Assembly (NCBI RefSeq): GCF_014193375.1
Contig: NZ_JACHZF010000010.1
Location: forward strand, 62,001 to 126,000
Direction: 5' to 3'
From: Halomonas campaniensis
GTDB lineage: Bacteria; Pseudomonadota; Gammaproteobacteria; Pseudomonadales; Halomonadaceae
DNA length: 64,000 bases
Shown here: in pieces, positions 38,769-49,331 of the stretch
How positions within the stretch are numbered: position 1 is the first letter of the stretch
Layout of the letters: every line of letters begins with the position of its first letter
The notes under the pieces: model-generated
What the model was told of the DNA's origin: nothing
Database searches by the model: none
Seen by the model: only the letters and a program-made list of their open reading frames with translations
Translations under genes and position numbers: made by a program

Positions 38769-38907
38769 GGGGGTTCGAATCCAGATCGGGAAATGTCAAC
38801 AGTGGTAGGGTCTTATCGGTAGTGAAGCGCCTCGGCGCCCCCGACCCGATGCCACCCCGGTCTTGGCCTCGCCCGGCTCCCCGCAGGGGGGTGACGAGTG
38901 GGCGCTG

Positions 38908-38936
38908 ATAATGGCGTCCCCTGAGGCTGGTATCAA
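38908..38936 (-). promoter_or_regulatory. sigma-70 promoter for the polyamine genes
   Basis: On the minus strand TTGATA (38931-38936) and CATTAT (38908-38913) with a 17-base spacer. The predicted start leaves a leader of about 130 bases before the synthase gene. The rest of 38769-39058 holds nothing else recognisable. Confidence 0.55.
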
Positions 38937-39058
38937 GTGGTTTTCGCGTCAAGCGTAAGACGAAGGTCGCGGGGGTGGCCCGCGTCGGACGCTGGTGGCC
39001 CGGGTAGAGGGGAGTGGATGGGGGTACCACCGGGGTCGCAAAGGGCCAGAAACGAAAA

Positions 39059-39076
39059 AAGCACCCGTAGGTGCTT
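39059..39076 (-). terminator. terminator of the tmRNA gene
   Basis: AAGCACC / GGTGCTT stem, 4-base loop, followed by TTTTTTCG on the minus strand, 15 bases after the tmRNA CCA end. Confidence 0.88.
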
Positions 39077-39090
39077 GATTCGTATGGAGT

Positions 39091-39471
39091 TGGTGGAGGC
39101 GGCGGGAATTGAACCCGCGTCCGCCAGCACGCGCCCATTGGCTCTACATGCTTAGATTCCGTCTTTTGATTTAACGCCTCTGGCTCCGACGGTCAGGATC
39201 CAGCGACGCGATTCCTCTTAGATTTAACGACCGGCATGAGGACGCTACCGATCGCGATCCCATCATTCTTGGCTCGTATCCCCTCCGTGATGAATGGGCA
39301 CATCACTTCGGGGCCGGGCTAGAAGCTAGCAGTCTTTAAGCTGCCAGCGCGCCCTGAGCGTAGTTGTCGTCGTTTGCGACTATTTAGTCGTGATGTTGGA
39401 TTTACGAGATACATCACGCTCTCGGCATGCACCGCAGGGGTAGTCACCGGCGTCGAAACCATGTCGCCCCC
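39091..39471 (-). ncRNA. ssrA: transfer-messenger RNA
   Basis: 381 nt on the minus strand. The 5' end GGGGGCGACATGGTTTCGAC and the 3' end GGTTCAATTCCCGCC-GCCTCCACCA form the tRNA-like domain with encoded CCA. The resume frame (39336-39377) encodes ANDDNYAQGALAA and ends in TAA, giving tag (A)ANDDNYAQGALAA. tmRNA rescues stalled ribosomes with SmpB. A -10-like TAGGAT (39481-39486) is in place just upstream, after smpB. Confidence 0.97.
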
Positions 39472-39511
39472 ATAGCGATCATCCTAACAGGATGTTCAGT
39501 TCTGCGACACC

Positions 39512-40003
39512 TCAGGCACGGTTTTGTTCCCGCATCACGCGGCCCTTCTGGCGCTGCCAGTCGCGGTCCTTCTCGGTGGCGCGCTTGTCGTGCAGCTTCT
39601 TGCCCGTCACCAGGGCCAGCTCGCACTTCACCCGGTTGCCCTTCCAGTAGAGCTTCAGCGGCACGCAGGTGTGCCCCTTGTCCTGGGTCCGCGAGAAGAT
39701 CTTGGCGATCTCCTTCTTGTGCAGCAGCAGCTTGCGGGTGCGGATCGGGTCGGCGACCTCGTGGGTGCTGGCGGTGTTGAGCGGCATGATGTGGCTGCCC
39801 AGCAGCCAGGCCTCGCCGTTCTTGACCAGGATGTAGGTGTCGGTCAGCTGCGCCTTGCCGGCGCGCAGGCTCTTGACCTCCCAGCCGGACAGCACCAGGC
39901 CCGCCTCGAAGGTCTCGTCGATGTGGTACTCGAAGCGAGCCTTCTTGTTCTGGGCGATGACGTTGCTGCCGGGACCCTTTCCCTTGCCTTTCTTGTTGGC
40001 CAT
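39512..40003 (-). CDS. smpB: SsrA-binding protein SmpB
   Basis: 163 residues. Family segments: [50 protein letters not shown] near the basic C-terminal tail that enters the mRNA channel. Partner of tmRNA, whose gene follows 40 bases on. ATG at 40003. Divergent from ratA. Confidence 0.97.
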   Translation of the reverse strand: MANKKGKGKGPGSNVIAQNKKARFEYHIDETFEAGLVLSGWEVKSLRAGKAQLTDTYILVKNGEAWLLGSHIMPLNTASTHEVADPIRTRKLLLHKKEIAKIFSRTQDKGHTCVPLKLYWKGNRVKCELALVTGKKLHDKRATEKDRDWQRQKGRVMREQNRA

Positions 40004-40132
40004 GAAACCTCGTATCTTGATCGTGCCCGTGGCGGCTGCCCCTTCGATATGGGGGGAAGCGTGGTACCATTCAAGGCCTGGAACAACGGCTCATGATACG
40101 CCCTGGGCACTGTGAAGTCAGCGGAGAGCTCA

Positions 40133-40567
40133 ATGCCAACGGTCAACCGAACCGCCATGGTGCGGCACACCCCCCAGGACATGTTCGATCTGGTCAACGA
40201 TTTCGAGCGCTATCCGGAGTTCCTGCCGGGCTGCCGTCGTGCCCGCCTGGTGGAACGTGACGATTCGCACCTGATCGGCGAGATGACCCTGGGCCGTGCC
40301 GGCATCGAGCAGAGCATCATGACCCGCAACGACCTGATCGAGCCCGAGCGCATCGAGATGTCGCTGGTCAGCGGCCCCTTCAAGCGGCTGCGCGGGCGCT
40401 GGATGTTCATCCCCATGGGCGAGAACGCCTGCAAGGTGTGCCTGGAGATGGAGTTCGAGTTCGCCAACCGCCTGCTGGGCATGGCCTTCGGCAAGCTCTT
40501 CCAGCAGGTCGCGGGCCAGCTGGTCGATTCGTTCACCCGCCGGGCCGACCAGCTCTATGGCCGCTAG
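40133..40567 (+). CDS. ratA: RatA family START-domain protein (COQ10-like)
   Basis: 144 residues. One START/polyketide-cyclase domain: MVRHTPQDMFDLVNDFERYPEFLPGC and the C-terminal MAFGKLFQQVAGQLVDSFTRRA are typical. In E. coli RatA was reported to block 70S association, whereas the wider family binds ubiquinone; which applies here is unclear. ATG at 40133 chosen for homology; seven more codons upstream are not conserved. Overlaps rnfH. Confidence 0.9.
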   Translation: MPTVNRTAMVRHTPQDMFDLVNDFERYPEFLPGCRRARLVERDDSHLIGEMTLGRAGIEQSIMTRNDLIEPERIEMSLVSGPFKRLRGRWMFIPMGENACKVCLEMEFEFANRLLGMAFGKLFQQVAGQLVDSFTRRADQLYGR

Positions 40568-40871
40568 CGGAATGTCACGCCTCGAGGTGGAGGTGGCCTT
40601 CGCACTGCCCGACCGGCAGCGCATCGTCAGCCTGGCGGTCCCCGAGGGCACTACCGCACGTCAGGCGGTGGCGCTGGCCGGGCTGGAACAGCACTTCCCC
40701 GAGTGCCCGCCGGCGACCTTCGCCGAGGCGGACCTGGGCATCTTCGGGCGGCGGCTGCGCGACCCGGCGGGCCAGCGGCTGCGCGCCGGGGATCGCGTCG
40801 AGGTCTACCGGCCGCTGGAGATCGATCCCAAGGCGGCGCGTGCCGCCCGCGCCGCCCGCGAGAAACGCTGA
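40557..40871 (+). CDS. rnfH: RnfH family ubiquitin-like protein
   Basis: 104 residues of beta-grasp type: LEVEVAFALPDRQRIVSLAVPEGTTARQAV, GIFGRRL and RAGDRVEVYRPLEIDPK. Always next to ratA in gammaproteobacteria; function unproven. The start may be 40557 or 40572 (MSRLEVEV); the first overlaps the ratA end. A strong hairpin follows. Confidence 0.88.
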   Translation: MAASGMSRLEVEVAFALPDRQRIVSLAVPEGTTARQAVALAGLEQHFPECPPATFAEADLGIFGRRLRDPAGQRLRAGDRVEVYRPLEIDPKAARAARAAREKR

Positions 40872-40904
40872 CGCCCCGCCCGGCAGGTGCCGGTGCGGGG
40901 CGTC
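40870..40904. terminator. bidirectional terminator between rnfH and bamE
   Basis: GACGCCCCGC / GCGGGGCGTC perfect 10-bp stem with an inner CCGGCA / TGCCGG hairpin, between convergent stops. Confidence 0.75.
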
Positions 40905-40920
40905 CAGGCATGGGGGCGGC

Positions 40921-41385
40921 TCAGAAGTCGCTGGAGGTCTCGCCCCCCTGGGGCACGGTGCCGCCGGCGTCCGGGCGGGGCTGCTGCGGCATGCCATCGA
41001 GGGGGTCGCTGCCCTCCACCCGGGGGCCGACGCTCTCGGTCGGACGCAGCTCGATGTCCTGGCTCAGATCCCCCTCCCGCTGGATATCCATCAGGCGATT
41101 GCCCGCGAAGGTCAGGGTGACCCGGCGGCGTTCCACCTCGCCATAGGCCTCGTCCAGGCGGAAGACATAGTCCCACTGGCTGGAGTCGAAGGGCGCTTCG
41201 AGCAGCGGCCGGCCCATCAGGTAGACCACCTCATCGCGGCTCATGCCGGGGCGCAGCTGGTCCACCATGTCGGCGGTCACCAGGTTGCCCTGGGGGATGT
41301 CGCGCTTGTAGACCCCGAAGTAGCTGCAGCCGCTGGCCATCAGCAGGGCGGCAGAAAGGGTGACGATTCTGGTCAGCTTTTGCAT
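40921..41385 (-). CDS. bamE: outer-membrane assembly lipoprotein BamE
   Basis: 154 residues. Lipoprotein signal peptide with LLMASGC, lipid Cys20. The BamE domain shows VYKRDIPQGNLVTADMVDQL, RPGMSRDEVVYLMGRPLL and WDYVFRL. Part of the BAM complex that inserts outer-membrane beta-barrels. The tail is Pro/Asp-rich and longer than in E. coli. ATG at 41385 fits the signal peptide; 30 codons earlier have none. Divergent from fur, with about 70 bases between. Confidence 0.93.
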   Translation of the reverse strand: MQKLTRIVTLSAALLMASGCSYFGVYKRDIPQGNLVTADMVDQLRPGMSRDEVVYLMGRPLLEAPFDSSQWDYVFRLDEAYGEVERRRVTLTFAGNRLMDIQREGDLSQDIELRPTESVGPRVEGSDPLDGMPQQPRPDAGGTVPQGGETSSDF

Positions 41386-41457
41386 TTGCGCCTGTTCTTC
41401 ACTATCGTGGTTTCGGTCGATCATACCCGACCCTACCCGATACTGCGAAGAGCAACC

Positions 41458-41904
41458 ATGGCCGACCAGAACCATGAACTACGCAAGGCCGGTCTGAAGG
41501 TGACCCTGCCGCGCGTGAAGATCCTGCAGATCCTCGAGAACGCCCAGGGTGAGCATCACCTGAGCGCCGAGGATGTCTACAAGACCCTGCTGGACGCCGG
41601 AGAGGACGTGGGCCTCGCCACCGTCTACCGGGTGCTGACCCAGTTCGAATCGGCGGGCCTCGTGGTGCGCCACAACTTCGACGGCGGCCACGCGGTCTTC
41701 GAGATCTCCCAGGAGGAGCACCACGACCATATGGTGTGCCTCGACAGTGGCGAGATCATCGAGTTCTTCGACGAGACCATCGAGCGGCGCCAGCAGGAGA
41801 TCGCCGAGGAGCACGGCTACGAGCTGGTGGATCATGCCCTGGTGCTCTACGTGCGCCCCCGTGGCTCCAATGCCACCCGCCAGGATGGCGCTCCCCGCAA
41901 GTAG
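41458..41904 (+). CDS. fur: ferric uptake regulator Fur
   Basis: 148 residues. Starts NHELRKAGLKVTLPRVKILQIL; recognition helix region GLATVYRVLTQFESAGLV; metal site HHDH. Like Pseudomonas Fur, the HMVCLDSGEIIEF segment keeps only one Cys where E. coli has CxxC, so the structural zinc site is of the Pseudomonas type. Divergent from bamE as in many gammaproteobacteria. No Fur box is obvious in the short shared promoter. Confidence 0.96.
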   Translation: MADQNHELRKAGLKVTLPRVKILQILENAQGEHHLSAEDVYKTLLDAGEDVGLATVYRVLTQFESAGLVVRHNFDGGHAVFEISQEEHHDHMVCLDSGEIIEFFDETIERRQQEIAEEHGYELVDHALVLYVRPRGSNATRQDGAPRK

Positions 41905-41931
41905 TCGTCCCGCGACCGCTGCCCCTTCCGG

Positions 41932-41969
41932 CCGACGGCCCCGATCATTGATCGGGGCCGTCGGCGTTT
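41932..41969. terminator. strong terminator between fur and recN
   Basis: 15-bp perfect stem CCGACGGCCCCGATC and complement, 3-base loop, then CGTTTTTGG on the plus strand. Confidence 0.9.
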
Positions 41970-42007
41970 TTGGGGGGAATGGAGAGTGGTCCGAGAGGCT
42001 GTCGCGC

Positions 42008-43681
42008 TCAGTGGTGGGGGCGCTGGCTGGCGTCCAGCATCTCCCGGGCATGGGCCAGGGTCCTGTCGGAGAGGTTGACGCCGCCCAGCATGCGGGCCAG
42101 CTCGCCGACCCGGCCGGCCTCGTCGAGCAGCGCCATGCGCGTCAGGGTGGTGTCGCGCTCGGCCTGCTTCTCGATATGCAGGTGCTGGTGGGCCTGGGCG
42201 GCCACCTGGGGCAGGTGGGTCACGGTCATCACCTGGCCCTGCTCGCCCAGCCGGCGCAGCAGCTGGCCGACGATCTCGGCGGTGGCCCCGGAGACGCCCA
42301 CGTCCACCTCGTCGAACACCAGGCTGGGAATGGTGGAGTGGCGGGCGGCCACCACCTGGATCGCCAGGCTGATCCGCGACAGCTCGCCGCCGGAGGCGAC
42401 CCGGGCCAGCGGCCGCGGCGGCTGGCCCGGGTTGGCGCTGATCAGGAAGCGCAGGGCCTCCAGGCCCTCCGCCGCCGGGGTCTCCCGGGTCTCGATCTCC
42501 ACCTCGAAGCGCGCCTTGCCCATGGCCAGGAAGGCGAGCTGCTCCTGAACGGCCTTGCCGAAGCGCCGGGCCGCCTGGCGTCGCGCCTCGCCGACGCGCC
42601 GCGCCTGCTCCTTCCAGCGTTCGCGCAGGGTGTCGACCTCGGCGGAGAGCACCTCGAGGTCCTGGTCGCCCGCCTCGAGCCCCGCCAGCTCGGCCTGCAG
42701 GGCGCGGTGCCGTTCGGTGAGCTCCTCGGGCATCACGTGGTGCTTGCGGGCCAGCCGATGCACCTCGCCCAGGCGCTCCTCCACCCAGGCCAGCCGCTCC
42801 GGGTCGAGCTCGGTGCCGGCGGCGAAGTGGTTGAGCTCGCGGGCCGCCTCCTCGACCTGGATGCGCGCCTCGCCGAGCATCGCCAGGGACTCGGCCAGGC
42901 TGCCGCGGTCGCTTCCCGGCAGCGTCGAGAGGCGGTTGATCGCCTGGGTCAGCAGGGTGACGGCGCCGCCCTCGTCGTTGTCGCAGCACTCGGCGGCGAA
43001 CTGCGCCTCGCGCAGGCGCTCCTCGGCGTGGGCCAGCTCCTCCTGCTCCTCCTCCAGCCCCTTCAGCTCGCCCTCGGCCAGGGCCAGCTGGTCCAGCTCT
43101 TCCACCTGGTAGCGCACCAGCTGACGGCGTGCCGCCAGCTCGTCGCCGTCGTCGGCCAGGCGCTTGAGCCGGCGCCGCGCCGCCTGCCAGGCGCGGAAGG
43201 TCTCGGCCATCTCGCCCACCGCCTCGCGGTGGCCGGCGAAGTCGTCGAGCAGGCGCAGGTGGGTCTCCTCGCGCAGCAGCGCCTGGTGGGCGTGCTGGCC
43301 GTGGATCTCGACCAGCCGTTCGCCCAGCGCCTTGAGGTCGGCGATGGTGGCGGGCTGGCCATTGATCCACGCCCGGGAGCGACCGGCCGCGGTGACCACC
43401 CGGCGCAGCAGGCAGTCGTCGGCGGGCAGCTCGCGGGCCTCGAGCCAGGCGCGTGCCTCGGGCAGCTGGCGGATGTCGAAGCGCGCCGAGAGGTCGGCGC
43501 GCTCGGCGCCATGGCGCACGCTGCCGGTATCGGCGCGCTCGCCCAGGCAGAGCCCCAGGGCGCCGAGCAGGATCGACTTGCCGGCACCGGTCTCGCCGGT
43601 GATGGCGGTCATGCCGCCGGCGAGCTCCAGCTCGAGGTGGTCGACGATGGCGAAGTCACGAATGGCGAGTTCAGTCAGCAT
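42008..43681 (-). CDS. recN: DNA repair protein RecN
   Basis: 557 residues, SMC-like. Walker A GETGAGKSILL near residue 30, long coiled-coil arms (residues about 150-350, broken by a VHRLARKHHVMPEEL hinge), signature LARVASGGELSRISLAIQ and Walker B LVFDEVDVGVSG. Holds broken ends during recombinational repair. ATG 43681 preceded by GGGAGG; the earlier in-frame start is not conserved. A LexA-like box lies 70 bases upstream, matching SOS control. Confidence 0.95.
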   Translation of the reverse strand: MLTELAIRDFAIVDHLELELAGGMTAITGETGAGKSILLGALGLCLGERADTGSVRHGAERADLSARFDIRQLPEARAWLEARELPADDCLLRRVVTAAGRSRAWINGQPATIADLKALGERLVEIHGQHAHQALLREETHLRLLDDFAGHREAVGEMAETFRAWQAARRRLKRLADDGDELAARRQLVRYQVEELDQLALAEGELKGLEEEQEELAHAEERLREAQFAAECCDNDEGGAVTLLTQAINRLSTLPGSDRGSLAESLAMLGEARIQVEEAARELNHFAAGTELDPERLAWVEERLGEVHRLARKHHVMPEELTERHRALQAELAGLEAGDQDLEVLSAEVDTLRERWKEQARRVGEARRQAARRFGKAVQEQLAFLAMGKARFEVEIETRETPAAEGLEALRFLISANPGQPPRPLARVASGGELSRISLAIQVVAARHSTIPSLVFDEVDVGVSGATAEIVGQLLRRLGEQGQVMTVTHLPQVAAQAHQHLHIEKQAERDTTLTRMALLDEAGRVGELARMLGGVNLSDRTLAHAREMLDASQRPHH

Positions 43682-43750
43682 GACGCCTCCCGGGGGCTGT
43701 GCCGGCCAACGCCCCGCGGCGGCCGGCAGACTACTGGTCATTCATCCATT

Positions 43751-43770
43751 ATGTGTTCGTTTATACAGTA
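43751..43770 (-). promoter_or_regulatory. candidate LexA (SOS) box upstream of recN
   Basis: Minus strand reads TACTGTATAAACGAACACAT. The left half matches the LexA consensus TACTGTATA perfectly; the right half keeps ACA. Located 70 bases before recN, a known SOS gene. Confidence 0.6.
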
Positions 43771-43821
43771 GTCGAGGATGGCCAACAATGCACGGTTCGT
43801 CGCCTGCCGCTCGCTTCCCGC

Positions 43822-43849
43822 CTTGAGTTCGCCACAGCCAGCCCCATAT
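43822..43849 (+). promoter_or_regulatory. sigma-32 heat-shock promoter of grpE
   Basis: CTTGAGT (43822-43828), 13-base spacer, CCCCATAT (43842-43849), nearly the full heat-shock consensus (CTTGAAA / CCCCATNT). About 85 bases before grpE. Confidence 0.75.
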
Positions 43850-43942
43850 ACCCCGCAGCACCGAGTCAACCCGACCGTCTTGTCTGCCGGTGGCCAGGGG
43901 CCGCCGCACCCGTTATTCAGCAAACCGCTTCAGGAGAGACCC

Positions 43943-44560
43943 ATGGCCAAAGACCCCCAGACCCCGCTGGACGAGGAACTCGCCCGCCAGGAGCAGGACG
44001 CCGACCCGCAGCCGGCCGAGGGCGAGCTGGAGGAAGCCGTCGAGGCGGCCGAGCAGGCCGAGGCCGTCAGCGACGGCGTCGACAACCCGGAGGCCGAGGT
44101 GCTGGCGGCCCGCGTCGAGGAGCTCGAGCAGAGCGTGGCCGAGGCCAAGGACCAGGCGCTGCGTGCCGCCGCCGAGGCGCAGAACGTGCGCCGCCGCGCC
44201 GAGCAGGAAGCCGAGAAGGCCCGCAAGTTCGCCCTGGAGAAGTTCGTCAAGGAGCTGCTGCCGGTGGTCGACAGCCTGGAGAAGGCGCTGGAGGCCATGG
44301 CCGACGAGGCCACCGAGGCCCATCGTGAGGGCGTCTCCATGACCCTGAAGATGCAGCAGGACGTGCTGGCCAAGTTCGGCGTCGAGGTGGTGGAGCCCGC
44401 CGGCGAGCCCTTCGACCCGCAGTTCCACGAGGCCATGGCCATGGTGCCCAACCCGGAGATGGAGCCCAACACCGTCATGGAAGTGATGCAGAAGGGCTAC
44501 CTGCTCAACGGCCGTCTGGTCCGCCCGGCCATGGTGGTGGTCAGCCAGGCCGCCGGCTGA
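43943..44560 (+). CDS. grpE: nucleotide exchange factor GrpE
   Basis: 205 residues. Acidic Glu/Ala-rich N-terminus (about 1-60), long dimerising coiled coil ([21 protein letters not shown]), then the beta domain with [10 protein letters not shown] and [20 protein letters not shown]. Releases ADP from DnaK. ATG at 43943 with AGGAGAG upstream. Start of grpE-dnaK-dnaJ. Confidence 0.96.
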   Translation: MAKDPQTPLDEELARQEQDADPQPAEGELEEAVEAAEQAEAVSDGVDNPEAEVLAARVEELEQSVAEAKDQALRAAAEAQNVRRRAEQEAEKARKFALEKFVKELLPVVDSLEKALEAMADEATEAHREGVSMTLKMQQDVLAKFGVEVVEPAGEPFDPQFHEAMAMVPNPEMEPNTVMEVMQKGYLLNGRLVRPAMVVVSQAAG

Positions 44561-44588
44561 CGCGGGTCAACAAATCCGTGCCGCGGGG

Positions 44589-44616
44589 CTTGAAAAGCGT
44601 CATGCGGCCCCCAGAT
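44589..44616 (+). promoter_or_regulatory. sigma-32 heat-shock promoter of dnaK
   Basis: CTTGAAA (44589-44595), 13-base spacer, CCCCAGAT (44609-44616). It lies 74 bases before dnaK, giving dnaK-dnaJ a second promoter independent of grpE. Confidence 0.75.
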
Positions 44617-44689
44617 AGACGACAACTCCGCGGCGCACGCCGCAGAACACGACTCTCAGATTCATTGCAACGACTTTCGAGGATTTCCT

Positions 44690-46621
<1,932 letters not shown>

Positions 46622-46647
46622 ACCACGCATCTGAACCACGGATGACG

Positions 46648-46676
46648 CCAGCGCGGGGGCCAGACTCCCGCGTTGG
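46648..46676 (+). terminator. weak hairpin between dnaK and dnaJ
   Basis: CCAGCGCGGG / CCCGCGTTGG, one G-T pair, 9-base loop, then TGTTTCC. Probably a partial terminator that lowers dnaJ relative to dnaK. Confidence 0.5.
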
Positions 46677-46712
46677 TGTTTCCGCGGTACCGCGACGGAG
46701 GCGGACCGATCC

Positions 46713-47864
46713 ATGTCCAAACGTGATTATTACGAGGTGCTGGGCGTAGAGCGCGGGGCCGATCAGAAAGAGATCAAGAAGGCCTACCGACGCCTGGCCC
46801 AGAAGTACCACCCCGACCGCAACCCCGACGACGAGACCTCGGCGGAGAAGTTCCGCGAGGTCTCCGAGGCCTACGAGGTGCTCAGCGACGGCGAGAAGCG
46901 CGCCGCCTATGACCAGTTCGGCCACGCCGGCGTGGACGGCCAGGCCGGCGGCTTCGGCGGCGGCGGCTTCGGTGGCGCCGGTCCCGGGGGCTTCAGCGAC
47001 ATCTTCGGCGATGTCTTCGGCGACATCTTCGGCGGGGGTGGCGGGCGCCGCAATCCCAACGCCCCGGCCCGCGGCAGCGACCTGCGCTACAACCTCGAGC
47101 TCGACCTCGAGAGCGCCGTGGCCGGCACCACCGTGGATATCCGCGTGCCGCGCCACGTGGAGTGCGAACGCTGCGACGGCGGCGGTGCCGAGCCGGGCTC
47201 CAGCAAGGAGACCTGCCCGACCTGTGCCGGCCATGGCCAGGTGCGCATGCAGCAGGGCTTCTTCGCCGTGCAGCAGACCTGCCCGACCTGCCACGGCTCC
47301 GGGCAGCACATCAAGGTGCCCTGCCACAAGTGCAACGGCGAGGGCCGCGTGCGCGAGACCCGCACCCTGTCGGTGAAGATCCCGGCCGGGGTGGATACCG
47401 GCGACCGCATCCGCCTCAATGGCGAGGGCGAGGCCGGCCTCAACGGCGGGCCGCCCGGGGACCTCTATGTCCAGGTGGCGATCAAGCCGCACCACATCTT
47501 CCAGCGCGACGGCCGCCACCTGCAGTGCGAGGTGCCGATCAACTTCGTCGATGCCGCCCTGGGTGGCGAGCTGGAGGTGCCGACCCTGGACGGCCGGGTC
47601 AAGCTGAAGATCCCGCCGGAGACCCAGACCGGCAAGCTCTTCCGCCTGCGCGGCAAGGGCGTCAAGCCGGTGCGCGGCGGCCCCGCCGGCGATCTGCTCT
47701 GCAAGGTGGTGGTGGAGACCCCGGTGAAGCTCAACGAGGATCAGAAGGAGCTGCTGCGCCAGTTCCAGGACAGCCTCGGCGGCACCAACAGCGCCCACCA
47801 CTCGCCCAGGAAGAGCGGCTTCTTCGACGGCGTGAAGAAGTTCTTCGAGGACATGAAGCCGTAA
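46713..47864 (+). CDS. dnaJ: co-chaperone DnaJ (Hsp40)
   Basis: 383 residues. J domain with YHPDRNP, Gly/Phe-rich linker ([15 protein letters not shown]), four zinc repeats [30 protein letters not shown] and [10 protein letters not shown], then the C-terminal substrate domain. Stimulates DnaK ATPase and delivers clients. Start ATG at 46713 after GGAGGCGG. Confidence 0.97.
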   Translation: MSKRDYYEVLGVERGADQKEIKKAYRRLAQKYHPDRNPDDETSAEKFREVSEAYEVLSDGEKRAAYDQFGHAGVDGQAGGFGGGGFGGAGPGGFSDIFGDVFGDIFGGGGGRRNPNAPARGSDLRYNLELDLESAVAGTTVDIRVPRHVECERCDGGGAEPGSSKETCPTCAGHGQVRMQQGFFAVQQTCPTCHGSGQHIKVPCHKCNGEGRVRETRTLSVKIPAGVDTGDRIRLNGEGEAGLNGGPPGDLYVQVAIKPHHIFQRDGRHLQCEVPINFVDAALGGELEVPTLDGRVKLKIPPETQTGKLFRLRGKGVKPVRGGPAGDLLCKVVVETPVKLNEDQKELLRQFQDSLGGTNSAHHSPRKSGFFDGVKKFFEDMKP

Positions 47865-47890
47865 GTGGCATCGTGCCTCGTGGAGACAGA

Positions 47891-47924
47891 CCGGGCCCCG
47901 GCATCGTGAGATGCCGGGGCCCGG
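47891..47924 (+). terminator. terminator of the heat-shock operon
   Basis: 15-bp perfect stem CCGGGCCCCGGCATC and complement with GTGA loop, 26 bases after dnaJ. Little T tract. Faces the convergent HNH gene, so it may act both ways. Confidence 0.75.
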
Positions 47925-47951
47925 TCGCGTTCAGGGCCGGGTGAGGCGCGC

Positions 47952-48908
47952 TCAGCGCTGGAGGTGGTCCAGGCGCCAGGCCAGGGCGTCGCGATCCGGT
48001 TGCCAGCGCGGATCCTGAGGCAGCACCAGCGGCTGGCCGTCCAGCTCGCAAAGCCAGAGGTTGTCGGGCACCAGGGCGTCCACCGCCGGGCTGACGTGCC
48101 AGCGGTGGTCAGGGCCAGGGGCGATCAGCTGGCTGTCCATGGCCCAGTGCAGGTTGGGTGTCAGCGCGATGCCATTCATCGGGCGGTCGTCCTGGCTCTC
48201 GGCGAAGGGCACCAGGTGGGCGGCCTCCACCAGGTAGCGGTAGTCGGGGGTGATATAGCGCAGCCGGCTCGCCGCGCAGCGGTAGTCGTAGGCGTCCAGT
48301 ACCAGCGAGCGAAAGGCGGCGGAGCGGGCCTTTTCCTGCTGGGGTGAGCCGGGTCTTGAGCCCTTGAGCTGCTCTGGTGCCTTCTCGTAGGCGCCACTGG
48401 CAAAGGCCTCTTCCAGGTAGTCATGCAGTCGTGCCTGCAGGTCGGCGCTGGACGTGAAATGGCGGGCGATGATCAGTGCGGCGGCTTCTCGGGCTGAGGT
48501 CTCCTGTTCCAGCAAGTCATAGAGCGCCGGGTGAAGCCGGGCGGTGGTAAAGCGCTTGAGCAACTGATCGAGAGACTTGGGCGCTCCCAACTGGTCGATG
48601 ACCGCGTTCAGTGCCTCCGAGAGCACGGGCTGCCAGAGGGTCCCACCTTCATCACCGGGGCCCTTGTCGCTGGTGAGGAACCAGAGAGGCAGCCAGGGGC
48701 GTGCATGCTCCCGTTTGCCGGCGGCAAGCTCGTACAGGTCGTGATAGCGGGCAAGCAGCCGATCGTCGATGGCGACCCGGGGCGAGACGATATGCCCCGC
48801 CTGGATCTCGCAGATGATGGCCAACAGCAGGCAGGGCTTGTTGGGGGCCGGCTTTCCCTTGCTGTGCCCGACCCTCAGCCGTGTCAGGCAGCCAAGTGTC
48901 TCCTCCAT
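47952..48908 (-). CDS. HNH endonuclease, possible modification-dependent restriction enzyme
   Basis: 318 residues. The C-terminal HNH_2-like nuclease shows CAASRLRYITPDYRYLVEAAHLVPFAE and NGIALTPNLHWAMDSQLI. The N-terminal domain begins LTRLRVGHSKGKPAPNKPCLLLAIICEI, a KP-LLLA type common in solitary HNH restriction enzymes, some of which read phosphorothioate or modified DNA; that link is inference. No methylase or partner is next to it. I chose ATG 48908 because GGGGAG is well placed upstream; the ATG 12 codons earlier has none. Phage defence is possible but unproven. Confidence 0.78.
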   Translation of the reverse strand: MEETLGCLTRLRVGHSKGKPAPNKPCLLLAIICEIQAGHIVSPRVAIDDRLLARYHDLYELAAGKREHARPWLPLWFLTSDKGPGDEGGTLWQPVLSEALNAVIDQLGAPKSLDQLLKRFTTARLHPALYDLLEQETSAREAAALIIARHFTSSADLQARLHDYLEEAFASGAYEKAPEQLKGSRPGSPQQEKARSAAFRSLVLDAYDYRCAASRLRYITPDYRYLVEAAHLVPFAESQDDRPMNGIALTPNLHWAMDSQLIAPGPDHRWHVSPAVDALVPDNLWLCELDGQPLVLPQDPRWQPDRDALAWRLDHLQR

Positions 48909-49052
48909 GGCGATCTCCCCGTGTTCCGTCAGGCATGGCGCCACGGTATCACGTGACCCGTCGCACGGGGGCGCCGCGTGAAAGCGCGTGCTTGGCTTCA
49001 GCGGTGGGGCGGCATAGTCTGGGGACTCGATGAACCTGCCAGGAGGTGTGCC

Positions 49053-49331
49053 ATGCCGATTTCACGAGCCGAGCTGCCCGCGGAGGACGCGGCGTCGCTG
49101 ATCGACCAGCTCTGCGAGCGCTGGGCCGATGCCGAGGCGGTCGACCGGACCAGCGACCCGGTCCGCATCGACTTCGCCAACGGCAGCTGCTACCTCCAGG
49201 CGCAGCCGGACAAGCTGCTGGTGGTGGTCGAGGCGGTCGATGACGAGACCCATGACCAGCTGGAAGGCGAGGTCGACGCCGCCCTGGAGGCCCTCAAGGG
49301 CGTCTCGCTGGACATCGTCTGGGAGGCGTGA
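49053..49331 (+). CDS. DUF2218 family protein
   Basis: 92 residues. Fits the DUF2218 pattern: LIDQLCERWADAEAV, then RIDFANGSCYLQAQPDKLLVVVEA, then a C-terminal helix and strand. Function unknown; in other genomes the family often lies by metal or siderophore genes, but nothing like that is here. ATG at 49053 with AGGAGG upstream. The stop overlaps the next gene. Confidence 0.8.
   Translation: MPISRAELPAEDAASLIDQLCERWADAEAVDRTSDPVRIDFANGSCYLQAQPDKLLVVVEAVDDETHDQLEGEVDAALEALKGVSLDIVWEA

Noticed and set aside
39091..40003. Phage attachment or integrative element at the tmRNA gene
   Set aside because: tmRNA 3' ends are common integration sites, but no integrase, direct repeat of the 3' end or foreign-looking DNA is present here.
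41386..41457. Fur box in the bamE-fur promoter
   Set aside because: No GATAATGAT-like palindrome is present in the 70-base interval.
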